Positions 56,762-64,000 of a DNA stretch of 64,000 nucleotides are shown piece by piece. Origin of the DNA: UBA7672 sp041398245 (GTDB lineage Bacteria > Pseudomonadota > Alphaproteobacteria > Caulobacterales > Hyphomonadaceae); NCBI GenBank assembly GCA_041398245.1, contig JAWKVC010000003.1:1-64000 (forward strand). The letters are read 5' to 3'. Made by a program: the position numbers and the translations under genes. The notes under the pieces were generated by a model. That model was not told the origin of the DNA. It saw nothing but the letters and a program-made list of their open reading frames with translations, and searched no databases. Positions within the stretch are counted from its first letter, which is position 1. The number at the start of each line of letters is the position of its first letter.

Positions 56762-56842
56762 GTGGCTGCTGTGTACGCTATTCTTGCCGTGGTCGTGACT
56801 TTCGGCCTGCTCAACCTGATCGAATACCGCCGTCTGGACTGA
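56762..56842 (+). CDS. 26-residue membrane microprotein
   Basis: GTG start; MAAVYAILAVVVTFGLLNLI EYRRLD when split after residue 20. A single hydrophobic helix flanked by a short N-terminus and a charged EYRRLD tail (positive-inside at the C-terminus). GGAAGGAG lies 7 bp before the start, an almost ideal site, and this is the best reason to believe it is translated. It is too short for standard gene finding. 67 bp upstream of the Na+/Ca2+ exchanger gene and possibly co-transcribed. Function unknown. Confidence 0.6.
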   Translation: MAAVYAILAVVVTFGLLNLIEYRRLD

Positions 56843-56909
56843 TCCCGCACGGATATCGGCCCAACGGGAGGGCCAGCGTCGGGGGATCAAAGCGTAGGGG
56901 GTATCCGTC

Positions 56910-57911
56910 GTGCTTGCGGGCGCCATCGTAGTCCTGATCGCTGGTTTTGCGGTTCTCTTCTATTCGGCTGACTGTCTTGTCCGCGGTGCGCTGACCGCGG
57001 CCTACAAGGCCAACGTGTCGCCGCTGCTTGTCGGCATCGTCATCGTCGGCTTCGGCACATCGCTGCCCGAATTCCTGATCTCGGTTCAGGCCGCCACGTC
57101 CGGCAGCGCCGGCCTCGCGCACGGCAACATTATCGGCTCGAACATCTCGAACATCTTCCTGGTGCTCGCGCTTCCGGCCCTGATCTTTCCCATCGCCACC
57201 GATGCGCCCCGCATGCGCATCACGGCGTTCTTCATGCTCGTCTGCACCGCGGCCTGGATCGGCATCTCGCTGTTCTTCGGCCTGACCCAGTGGATCGGCA
57301 TCGGCTTCATCATCGCCCTGGTCGTCTACCTGCTGCTGTCCTGGAACATCGCGCGCACCGACACGACGGAGGACACCAAGGAAGAACTGGAGATCATGAA
57401 CCAGTCCTGGTGGCGCATGCTCATGCTGATCCTGATTGGTCTGGTCGGCCTGCCGCTGGGCTCGCGTCTGCTGCTGGATGGCGGCATTTCGCTCGGTCAC
57501 GAACTCAACGCCAGCGAGACGATCATCGGTCTCACCGTTCTCGCGTTCGGCTCATCGCTGCCGGAGCTGGGCGCCTGCATCGCGGCCGCCGTCCGCAGGC
57601 AGAGCGACGTCGCCATGGGCAACGTTCTCGGCTCGAACATCTTCAACATTCTGGGCGCTGGCGGCGTTGTCGCCATCCTCGCGCCGCGCGAAACCTTGAG
57701 CCCGGAATTCACCGCCTTCAGCAACTGGGCGATGGCCGCCGCCGCCGTGCTGGTGACGCTGGTGGTGTTCCTGCAGCGCCGCGTCGGCGTCGCGACGGGC
57801 GTGCTGTTTCTGGTGCTGTACGTGCTCTACCTCGCCGGCCTCTACAACAACTGGTCGTTCCAGGGCATCGGCGACCTGATCATCGAGCCGGCGGCGCACC
57901 GCCCGACCTGA
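56910..57911 (+). CDS. Calcium/sodium antiporter (CaCA family)
   Basis: 333 residues with about ten membrane helices and the two inverted alpha repeats of the YrbG/CaCA family: IVGFGTSLPEFLISVQAATS with GNIIGSNISNI in repeat 1, and VLAFGSSLPELGACIAAAVR with GNVLGSNIFNI in repeat 2. It exchanges cations, typically Ca2+ against Na+ or H+; the specificity cannot be read from sequence. The cytosolic loop ARTDTTEDTKEELEIMNQS separates the repeats. GTG start, AGGGGG 9 bp upstream. Confidence 0.92.
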   Translation: MLAGAIVVLIAGFAVLFYSADCLVRGALTAAYKANVSPLLVGIVIVGFGTSLPEFLISVQAATSGSAGLAHGNIIGSNISNIFLVLALPALIFPIATDAPRMRITAFFMLVCTAAWIGISLFFGLTQWIGIGFIIALVVYLLLSWNIARTDTTEDTKEELEIMNQSWWRMLMLILIGLVGLPLGSRLLLDGGISLGHELNASETIIGLTVLAFGSSLPELGACIAAAVRRQSDVAMGNVLGSNIFNILGAGGVVAILAPRETLSPEFTAFSNWAMAAAAVLVTLVVFLQRRVGVATGVLFLVLYVLYLAGLYNNWSFQGIGDLIIEPAAHRPT

Positions 57912-57915
57912 CCTC

Positions 57916-58404
57916 TCAGTCCGAGATCGTCTTCGGCGTCACGAAGGCCTGAAGCCGCCACGAGGCGCTCGCATCCGCGCGCGCGAAGATGGCGCCCGCT
58001 GCGGTCGGGAACTTGGCGCGCACCGATGTCTCCAGCGGATTGTTCCTGTGGGCGAGGCGGCTGGCCAGTTCATGCAGGCCCGGATTGTGCGCCACCACGA
58101 TCACGCGTTCAGCGCCGGACACTTCGGCGGCGCGTAACAGCGCCTCGGCTTCCGCGAGATAGAGCCGGTCGAGAAATTCAACCCGCGCATCCGGAAACCA
58201 GCTTTCCACCAGCCCCCACGTTTCCCGTGTGCGCCGCGCCGACGATACCAGCGCCAGTTCGGGCTCAGCGCCGGCGCCGGCCAGCGCCTCGCCGATCACG
58301 GGGGCGTCCTCGCGGCCACGCTTGGCCAGCGGACGATCAAAGTCCTCGCCGGTCTCGGACTCGGCGGCCGCCTTGGCGTGACGGAGAAGGATCAATTGGC
58401 GCAT
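57916..58404 (-). CDS. SixA-type phosphohistidine phosphatase
   Basis: 162 residues of the histidine phosphatase superfamily. RHG/RHA motif LILLRHAKAAAE (catalytic His 8), DFDRPLAKRGREDAPVIGEA, SSARRTRETW and second His in VIVVAHNPGLHELASRL. SixA dephosphorylates HPt domains or the nitrogen PTS in other bacteria. The target here is unknown. Stop 4 bp from that of the antiporter (convergent). Confidence 0.88.
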   Translation of the reverse strand: MRQLILLRHAKAAAESETGEDFDRPLAKRGREDAPVIGEALAGAGAEPELALVSSARRTRETWGLVESWFPDARVEFLDRLYLAEAEALLRAAEVSGAERVIVVAHNPGLHELASRLAHRNNPLETSVRAKFPTAAGAIFARADASASWRLQAFVTPKTISD

Positions 58405-58542
58405 CGAAACCTGTAAGTCTGTCGGCGCTAGCTCTGCCGCAAAGTCGGGTGAATTGCAAAGTGCGGCGCAACCACATTCCGAACAGACGGCGGCGGGCTA
58501 GTGAGTGCAGGCTGCCCCGCGACGGCAAGCGCTATGTTCGCG

Positions 58543-59064
58543 TTACCTCTGCACGACAAACCGCGTGATCGGCCCGGTCCACTGCTTGCCGTCGCCCTCC
58601 AGCGTTTCCACGTCCGCCACGCCGGCCGCGGCTACCACGCGCGGCCAGAAGGCGAGGGCGGGCGGATTGCGCGCGCTCACGGCGATCTCCCACTGGCCGG
58701 CATGCATCCGGATCAGATCGATCGCGGCCTGCGCGCCGACGCCATCGCGCCGGAAGGTGCGCATCACGAAGAACTCGCCCATGTTGAAATCGACCGGGCG
58801 GTCGCAATGCGAGCGTGCGTTCAGCAGCGCAAACCCCGCCAGTTGCCCGCCCGCCCGGATGAACCAGACGGACCGGTCCGCCTCGCGCCAGTAGTCGTCC
58901 AGTCGCAACAGGTCCGCGAAGCGGCCGTCCGCTTCGACCGCAAGCTTGCGCTGTCCCGAGAGGAACTCACTGAAGTCGTGGATGTAGAGTTGCACGAGGT
59001 TCGCCAGCGTCTCGCGCTGCGAAGGCTGGCCACGTTCGAGGTTAACGAGATGCACGTTGCTCAA
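58543..59064 (-). CDS. GNAT family N-acetyltransferase
   Basis: 173 residues. N-terminal helix RETLANLVQLYIHDFSEFLS (a YxxxL...Y-x-x-D-F-S pattern of one GNAT subgroup), beta strands SVWFIRAGGQLAGFALLNAR, and the acetyl-CoA loop FFVMRTFRRDGVGAQAAIDL. The C-terminal part WEIAVSARNPPALAFWPRVV is canonical. Its start lies 23 bp inside the end of the DUF5677-like gene, so the pair is translationally coupled. Substrate unknown. Confidence 0.82.
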   Translation of the reverse strand: MSNVHLVNLERGQPSQRETLANLVQLYIHDFSEFLSGQRKLAVEADGRFADLLRLDDYWREADRSVWFIRAGGQLAGFALLNARSHCDRPVDFNMGEFFVMRTFRRDGVGAQAAIDLIRMHAGQWEIAVSARNPPALAFWPRVVAAAGVADVETLEGDGKQWTGPITRFVVQR

Positions 59065-59890
59065 CCCATTCCTCAGTGGCGGCGACTAGCTGTTGCTGTG
59101 CCGCTCCTATTTCCGGAACGGCGAACATCTGGGCATACAGCGTGATCACGCCCCCCACGCTGAAGAAGAGTCCATTGAAGATCGATAGGAAGTGCTCTTC
59201 CCACCGTTCGTCAAACGCTTCTCTGCTCGTTGCCGGTGCGCTGTTTCCGCGCCAGAAATGGATCACACCAAAATAGGTACCATGCAGCAGCTCGGATGAA
59301 TGCCGATAGATTGAGGAAACCGCTCCTGCTAGATAAATCCCGGCCGTTTCGCTTATGCCCCGGACTTCTTTAATTCGACCGGAAATGCTGACGGGAGTCC
59401 AATCCGTCAATTCCTGTCCCTTCTTTCCTGTGAATTCAGCTAGCGCCTCAGGAAGGCCTGGCATCTCTTCGACGCGAGGTATTTGGTCGCGCGTTATCGT
59501 GAACTGCAACCCACCGATTTCGCCGCGTCGCGTCATGTCTCGATATGTCTTCTGCATTGCGTGTCGATCCGCACGTCTGGCTACATCTGAGCCGCCAGCG
59601 GCAATGTACGCTATGTTGACCGCTAGCTCGGTAGCCGATCGCGCTATTCCGTATGCATCTCGGATAGCCATATCGCGCCCAACGCATAGCTTGAGTGCCG
59701 AATGTACCGATATGCCCAAAGCCTGAAGCATAAGCGGAGCAACCCGAATCACTTCAGGACTTCCGGCCTTTGTTTCCGGCAGTGTTAAGTGATGGATCAG
59801 CCCATCCAGCAGCCGGGTTTGCGCGTAGAGGATCGTCCGAAGCTTGGCAGATTGCTCTTGAGAGGCGGCGTCCACTTCTATGGCAGGCAT
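59042..59890 (-). CDS. DUF5677-like hypothetical protein
   Basis: 282 residues, cytosolic and helical. Segments RDAYGIARSATELAVNIAYI, RRADRHAMQKTYRDMTRRGE and YRHSSELLHGTYFGVIHFWR fit the DUF5677 pattern (aromatic-E helix and an H-S-S/LLHG signature); the family function is unknown. Base composition is clearly less GC-rich than in flanking rtcB and sixA, with many A/T-ending codons, suggesting recent acquisition. Overlaps the GNAT gene, which shares normal codon use. Compare the gene at 454-1425. Confidence 0.68.
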   Translation of the reverse strand: MPAIEVDAASQEQSAKLRTILYAQTRLLDGLIHHLTLPETKAGSPEVIRVAPLMLQALGISVHSALKLCVGRDMAIRDAYGIARSATELAVNIAYIAAGGSDVARRADRHAMQKTYRDMTRRGEIGGLQFTITRDQIPRVEEMPGLPEALAEFTGKKGQELTDWTPVSISGRIKEVRGISETAGIYLAGAVSSIYRHSSELLHGTYFGVIHFWRGNSAPATSREAFDERWEEHFLSIFNGLFFSVGGVITLYAQMFAVPEIGAAQQQLVAATEEWVEQRASR

Positions 59891-59909
59891 TGTCGCTCAC
59901 TCCATTCGA

Positions 59910-59933
59910 CGGGCGGTCATCGCTGACCGCCCG
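59910..59933. terminator. Hairpin between rtcB and DUF5677 gene
   Basis: A perfect 10-bp stem CGGGCGGTCA (59910-59919) with TGACCGCCCG (59924-59933) and a 4-base loop. It begins 6 bp beyond the rtcB stop on the minus strand. No U-tract follows, so it is either a processing/stability element or a weak terminator. Confidence 0.5.
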
Positions 59934-59939
59934 CCTCCG

Positions 59940-61150
59940 TTACCCCTTCACGCACACAACCTGTTTCAACGTGTGAACCACGTCGATCAGGTCCGACTGC
60001 GCCGCGATGACGGCGTCGATGTCCTTGTAGGCCATCGGCGTTTCGTCGATCACGCCCTGGTCCTTGCGGCATTCAACGCCTTCGGTCGCCTCGCGGTGAT
60101 CCTTCAGCGTGAATGTCTCCTTGGCCTTGGTGCGTGACATCGCGCGGCCTGCGCCGTGCGAGCACGAGCAGAACGAATCGGCGTTGCCTTTCCCGCGCAC
60201 GATGAACGACTTCGCGCCCATCGAGCCCGGGATAATGCCGAACTCGCCATCGCCGGCGCGCACGGCGCCCTTGCGGGTCACCCACACGTCAGCGTCGAAA
60301 TGGCGTTCCTGCTCCACATAGTTGTGGTGGCAGTTCACCGCCATTTTGCCGAGCTTGAACTTCGGCAGATGCTCGCGCATCGCCTGCAGCGTCCGCTCCA
60401 TCATCGCTTCGCGGTTGGCGCGCGCGTAGTCCTGCGCCCAGCCGACCGCTTCGATGTAGTCGTCGAAGATCGGCTCGCCCTCGACGAAGAAGGCGAGATC
60501 CCGATCCGGCACGTGGTAGCCGAGGACGCGCTTCTCGAGCGCCTTGCGGGCATGCTCGATGAAGTACTGCCCGATCTGGTTGCCCGTGCCGCGCGAGCCC
60601 GAGTGCAGCATCACCCACACAAAGCCACGTTCATCGAGGCAGACCTCGATGAAGTGGTTGCCCGAGCCGAGCGTGCCCAACTGCGCGCCAACCTTGTGGT
60701 TGGAGATCTTGCGGTGCTTGTCGCGGATGCGATCAAGGCGCCCCTCAAGATCCGAGCTGCGCCAGCGCGAAGCGACGGAGTCGGGGATGTTGCCCCATTC
60801 TCCACCGCGCCCGACGCCGGCCGGCGCCTTGCGCTCGATTTCCGAGCGCAGCTTCGCCAGCGAGTCCGGCAGGTGCTCCGCGCGCAGCGTCGTCTCGACC
60901 GCCATCATACCGCAGCCGATGTCGACGCCGACCGCGGCCGGGATGATCGCGCCCCTGGTCGGGATCACCGAGCCAACGGTTGCGCCGCGTCCGAAGTGGA
61001 CGTCGGGCATGACGGCGAGGTGGCAGTGCACGAAGGGCAATCCCGCCACGTTTTCAAGCTGTTTCCGGGCGCTGTCCTCGACGGGAACGCCCTTCACCCA
61101 GGCCTTGATACGGCCCCCTGGGCCGTTTCGAACACTTCAAACGTGCTCAT
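59940..61150 (-). CDS. rtcB: RNA-splicing ligase RtcB (5' frameshift)
   Basis: GTP- and Mn-dependent ligase that joins RNA 3'-phosphate or 2',3'-cyclic phosphate ends to 5'-OH ends. Motifs: HCHLAVMPDVHFGRGATVGS, VGVDIGCGMMAVET (metal Cys), GTLGSGNHFIEV, LHSGSRGTGN, NCHHNYVEQE and the guanylated His in CSCSHGAGRAMSRTKA. The continuous frame begins with a GTG at 61097, but the family start lies upstream: MSTFEVFETAQG from ATG 61150, then RIKAWVKGV in the other frame. One base is missing at about 61112-61114, giving 403 residues when restored. Likely sequence error. The C-terminus is complete (HTLKQVVCVKG). Confidence 0.92.
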
Positions 61151-61488
61151 GTCTGCGTTTCCTTCTCGCAGACCCTCCGCGCATTCCGGACGATTGTCAT
61201 TGCCAGTGAAGCAACAAAAAACCCTCCGGCGGGATGCGCGGAGGGTTCGGTTTCAATCAGCTGAGACACTGACAGCTGGACCTCATCCCTCCAAGCGCGT
61301 GCAATCGCCCAGCCGTGGCTGGACGAGCATCGCGATCTGATTTTCGTAACGCCGTTTCATCGGTCGTATCCGAAAAGGAGGTTGATCCAGGCCGCGGTGT
61401 TTGATCGAAGAATGGGGCGGCGTCAAGGCAGAATGGCTTGAGCGCGCCGCGCGACGGACCCTCGCGGCCCCGCGCCTGGAGTGAATGC
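61151..61488. other. 338-bp leader region between rtcB and FMN gene
   Basis: Divergent intergenic region without a convincing gene. On the minus strand it contains an intrinsic terminator about 65-100 nt before rtcB, and a 12-bp repeat (61173-61184) complementary to 61234-61245. At 61371-61395 there is a stretch whose minus strand resembles the 3' end of 16S rRNA (and whose plus strand is therefore an extended Shine-Dalgarno-like AAAAGGAGG). A 25-codon minus-strand open frame (61283-61360) has no good ribosome site. Promoters for both flanking genes must lie here. Confidence 0.5.
61214..61247 (-). terminator. Orphan intrinsic terminator upstream of rtcB
   Basis: On the minus strand AACCCTCC (61247-61240) pairs with GGAGGGTT (61227-61220), extended by one G-C pair inside, and is followed directly by six U (61221-61216). 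It lies inside the presumed rtcB leader, so it ends a short upstream RNA or acts as an attenuator. Confidence 0.7.
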
Positions 61489-63083
61489 ATGACGCCAATC
61501 CTTCCGTTCCTCGTCGTGATCCTGCTTGCCATGGCGACGTCTGCCGCCGCCGTGCTGGTCTCGTCATGGTGGCTGATTGCGGCGATCCCTTCGGTGCTGC
61601 TCGCAATCGTCGGCGTGCTCGACATCGCGCAGACCCGCCACACGCTGATGCGTATCTTTCCGGTCGCGGCTCACCTGCGGTGGTTCTTCGAATGGCTGCG
61701 GCCCTTCCTGCGCAGCTACATCGTGGAAAGCGAAACAGAAGGAAAGCCCTTCAATCGCGAGGATCGCGAAGTCATCTACCAGCGCGCCAAGAACATCACG
61801 AACGTGGACCCGTTCGGCAGCGAGATGTCCATCGACAAGCCGCCCTATGAATGGCTGCAGCAGTCCATCGCCGCGAAGGAGCCGACGGGCGACGACTACC
61901 GCGTCAGTGTCGGCGGGTCTGACTGCAAGCGGCCTTACTCGGCCAGCGTCTTCAATATCTCGGCCATGAGCTTTGGCGCGCTGGGCGCACACGCAATCGA
62001 GGCGCTCAATCGCGGCGCGGCGCGTGGCGGCTTCTACCACGACACAGGCGAAGGCGGCGTTTCGCGCTATCACAAGGCCGGCGGCGGCGACCTCGTCTGG
62101 GAGTTTGGCTCAGGTTATTTCGGCTGTCGCGCAAGGGACGGCCGTTTCGATCCCGAGCGCTTCCGCGACCAGGCTGCGCTGGACCAGATCAGGATGGTCG
62201 AGATCAAGATCAGCCAGGGCGCCAAGCCCGGTCACGGCGCCGTGCTGCCCGGCGCCAAGGTCACCAAGGAAATCGCCGAGGCGCGTGGCGTCAAGATCGG
62301 CGTCACGTGCGAAAGCCCCGCCGCGCACACCGCCTTCTCCACGCCGCTCGAACTCTGCGACTTCATCGCGCGGCTTCGTGAGCTGTCCGGCGGCAAGCCT
62401 GTCGGCTTCAAGCTGTGCATCGGCCAGCGCCATGAATTTCTCGGCATCGTGAAGGCGATGCTGCAGACGGGTATCAAGCCGGACTTCATTGTCATCGATG
62501 GCGGCGAGGGCGGCACGGGCGCCGCGCCCGCCGAATTCCTCGATCATGTCGGAACGCCATTGCGCGAGGGCTCGTCTTCGCGCGCAACGCGCTGGTCGGC
62601 GCAGGCCTCAAGGACGAGATCCGGCTCGCTTGCTCAGGCAAGCAAGTCACGGCCTTTGCCCTCGCCAGCTCGATGGCGCTGGGCGCTGACTGGGTGAACT
62701 CCGCGCGCGGATTCATGTTCTCGCTGGGATGCATTCAGGCCATGCAATGCCACACCAACCGCTGTCCCACGGGCATCACGACCCACAACGCCTTCAGGCA
62801 GCGCGGGCTTGTCGTTCCGGAAAAAGCGGATCGCGTCGCCAACTATCACGCGCATACGGTCAAGGCGCTGGCCGCGCTCGTCGGCGCGGCCGGCTGCGAA
62901 CATCCCGGCGATCTCACGCCGCAACACCTGATGTACCGCCTCAACGAGCACAACTCGGTGACGGCGGACATTGCCTATTCGCTGCTGCCGGGCGGCGTCC
63001 TGCTATCTGATCCCGGCGCGACGCATCTGGCCGCAGATTGGGCGCGGTCGCGGGCGGATAGCTTCGCGCCCGCGACCGCGTAA
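61489..63083 (+). pseudogene. FMN-binding glutamate synthase-like protein, frameshifted
   Basis: About 531 residues when one base is restored. N-terminal membrane helices (ILPFLVVILLAMATSAAAVL, VSSWWLIAAIPSVLLAIVGV), then a GltB2-type FMN barrel: NISAMSFGALGAHAIEALNR, YHDTGEGGVSRYHKAGGG, VIDGGEGGTGAAPAEFLDHV and, in the second frame, LGCIQAMQCHTNRCPTGITT. The frame is lost at about 62568-62572, where GAGGGCTCGTC should read GAGGGCCTCGTC; the protein continues cleanly as LVFARNALVGAGL. Membrane-anchored relatives of the glutamate synthase large subunit have no proven substrate. ATG 61489 with TGGAG 8 bp upstream. Probably a deletion error. Confidence 0.85.
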
Positions 63084-63089
63084 CCCGTT

Positions 63090-63973
63090 TCAGCGCGCCA
63101 GCGTGTAGACCATGCAGATGCTGGCCTGGATCGTCTGCGGGCTCGCATCGCTCGGCAGGTCGAGCGCGGCGAGATCCTTCTCCGTCACCGTGATGGTCTG
63201 CGATCCGACCTGACCGCTCGCGACGGGCGGCGGAGGCGCGGGCGGCGGGGAGGCGGCGGTGGCGCATAGGCGGGATAACGGCCGCTGTAGCTGCCGCCAT
63301 CGACCGTGCGCGCAACCTGGCCGGACGACCAGTTGCCCATGCACGAGTCATTGCCTTCCTGCACGACCAGAAGGTCGCCAAGTCGTCCGCCGGCAGCCGT
63401 GGCTGCAAGCTGGGCGCGGGCGCGGGCGTCCTTCGCCGCTTCGTCGAGGGCGCGGCGCTGAAGGTCCGGCGTCTGTTCGAGATAGATGTTGATCGGGTTC
63501 ACGTCCTGCGGGCCAAGCGCCAGGGCGGCGGCGCGGGCGCGCCCGGCCAGCGACGGATCGGTGAGCACAACGACCATGCTCACGCGCGCTTCATAACCAT
63601 CGACCTGATCGGGCCGATAGTTGGTCTGCATGTTGCCGTCCTTGTCGCGATACTGCTTGTAGTACGCGCTGACATTGACACTGGTGGTGATGCGGGACGC
63701 ATCGCCGGCAACCTTCTTGAGCGCGTCATAGGCGATCTTGGATCGCGCCACGGCCTTTTTCATCGCTTCATCGGACTTCCCGGCGGTTTCAACGAAGGCG
63801 AGGTCGAAGCGGGCGCGGTTGGGCGCCACTTCAACGAGCGACCGGCCCAGACCTTCCACCACCGGCTTGTCCCACCAGTAGGGACGAACGAACGTATCGG
63901 CATCCTGCGCAAGGGCGACGGGCGCCGCCATGGCCGCCGCCGTAGCGGCCAGAATCACTTTACCGAACTGCAT
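63090..63973 (-). pseudogene. SIMPL domain (DUF541) periplasmic protein, frameshifted
   Basis: About 294 residues with one base restored. Signal peptide MQFGKVILAATAAAMAAPVA(LAQ). SIMPL features: GLGRSLVEVAPNRARFDLAF, SKIAYDALKKVAGDASRITT, VNVSAYYKQYRDKDGNMQTN, DGYEARVSMVVVLTDP and ARAQLAATAAGGRLGDLLVV. The frame breaks at about 63247-63251 inside a GGGG/CCCC run in the proline-rich part, and continues in the other frame as PPPVASGQVGSQTITVTEKD to CMVYTLAR. Periplasmic or outer-membrane protein of the E. coli YggE type, linked to oxidative stress in that species. ATG 63973. Confidence 0.82.
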
Positions 63974-64000
63974 ACAAAGACCCCTGTCATGAGCGTGTCG

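Noticed and set aside
61283..61360. 25-codon leader peptide upstream of rtcB
   Set aside because: No ribosome site, no run of regulatory codons, and it is not conserved-looking.

Overview
The window is GC-rich bacterial chromosome, most likely from an alphaproteobacterium near Caulobacterales/Hyphomonadaceae. This is inferred from gene order and families rather than from a marker gene: radA-cvpA-purF, dnaB-alr, a class I lysyl-tRNA synthetase, the DUF1285 - NUDIX - DUF6111 - CCA-transferase block, NnrU, a MoxR/DUF58/DUF4159 cassette and a DUF6481 protein. No rRNA or tRNA gene, CRISPR array, transposase or prophage module was seen.

Layout. 0-1.4 kb: an AlpA/MerR-like DNA-binding protein and a DUF5677-like protein (accessory flavour). 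1.6-3.1 kb: ArsR repressor with SRPBCC partner and a divergent VOC protein, with a palindromic operator. 3.2-8.9 kb: small envelope and hypothetical proteins, ending in a charged DUF6481 protein with a strong terminator and NnrU. 9-13.5 kb: panB, a YfgM-like protein, bamB and der. 13.5-17.7 kb (minus): radA-cvpA-purF-SDR operon. 17.9-26.9 kb: cysK, a FemAB-like transferase, an ABC-2 exporter pair, and dnaB-alr-mlaE-mlaF on the minus strand. 27-33.4 kb: lysS and small envelope genes plus two regulators. 33.6-38.1 kb: a CNNM/CorC protein, an ATP-grasp ligase coupled to a zinc peptidase, and an SDR. 38.4-46.7 kb: small proteins, then the four-gene MoxR-DUF58-DUF4159-vWA cassette. 46.7-49.5 kb: DUF1285-NUDIX-DUF6111-cca. 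49.5-55.4 kb: tspO, hemF, dacA and clpS-clpA. 55.5-64 kb: a DUF1176-like lipoprotein, NUDIX, a tiny membrane protein, a Na+/Ca2+ exchanger, sixA, GNAT, a second DUF5677 protein, rtcB, an FMN glutamate-synthase-like protein and a SIMPL protein.

The most striking property is a set of single-base insertions and deletions that break or scramble at least eight genes (purF, lysS, a DUF6544 gene, yceI, a small membrane protein, rtcB, the FMN glutamate-synthase-like gene and the SIMPL gene). In each case the conserved protein continues in another frame, often next to a short homopolymer. Several of these genes are normally essential, so sequence error is likelier than decay. The best leads for unexplored biology are the translationally coupled ATP-grasp/zinc-peptidase pair (34.9-37.0 kb), the MoxR cassette, and the region upstream of rtcB. 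That region holds an orphan U-tract terminator, a competing 12-bp inverted repeat, and a short stretch resembling the 3' end of 16S rRNA.
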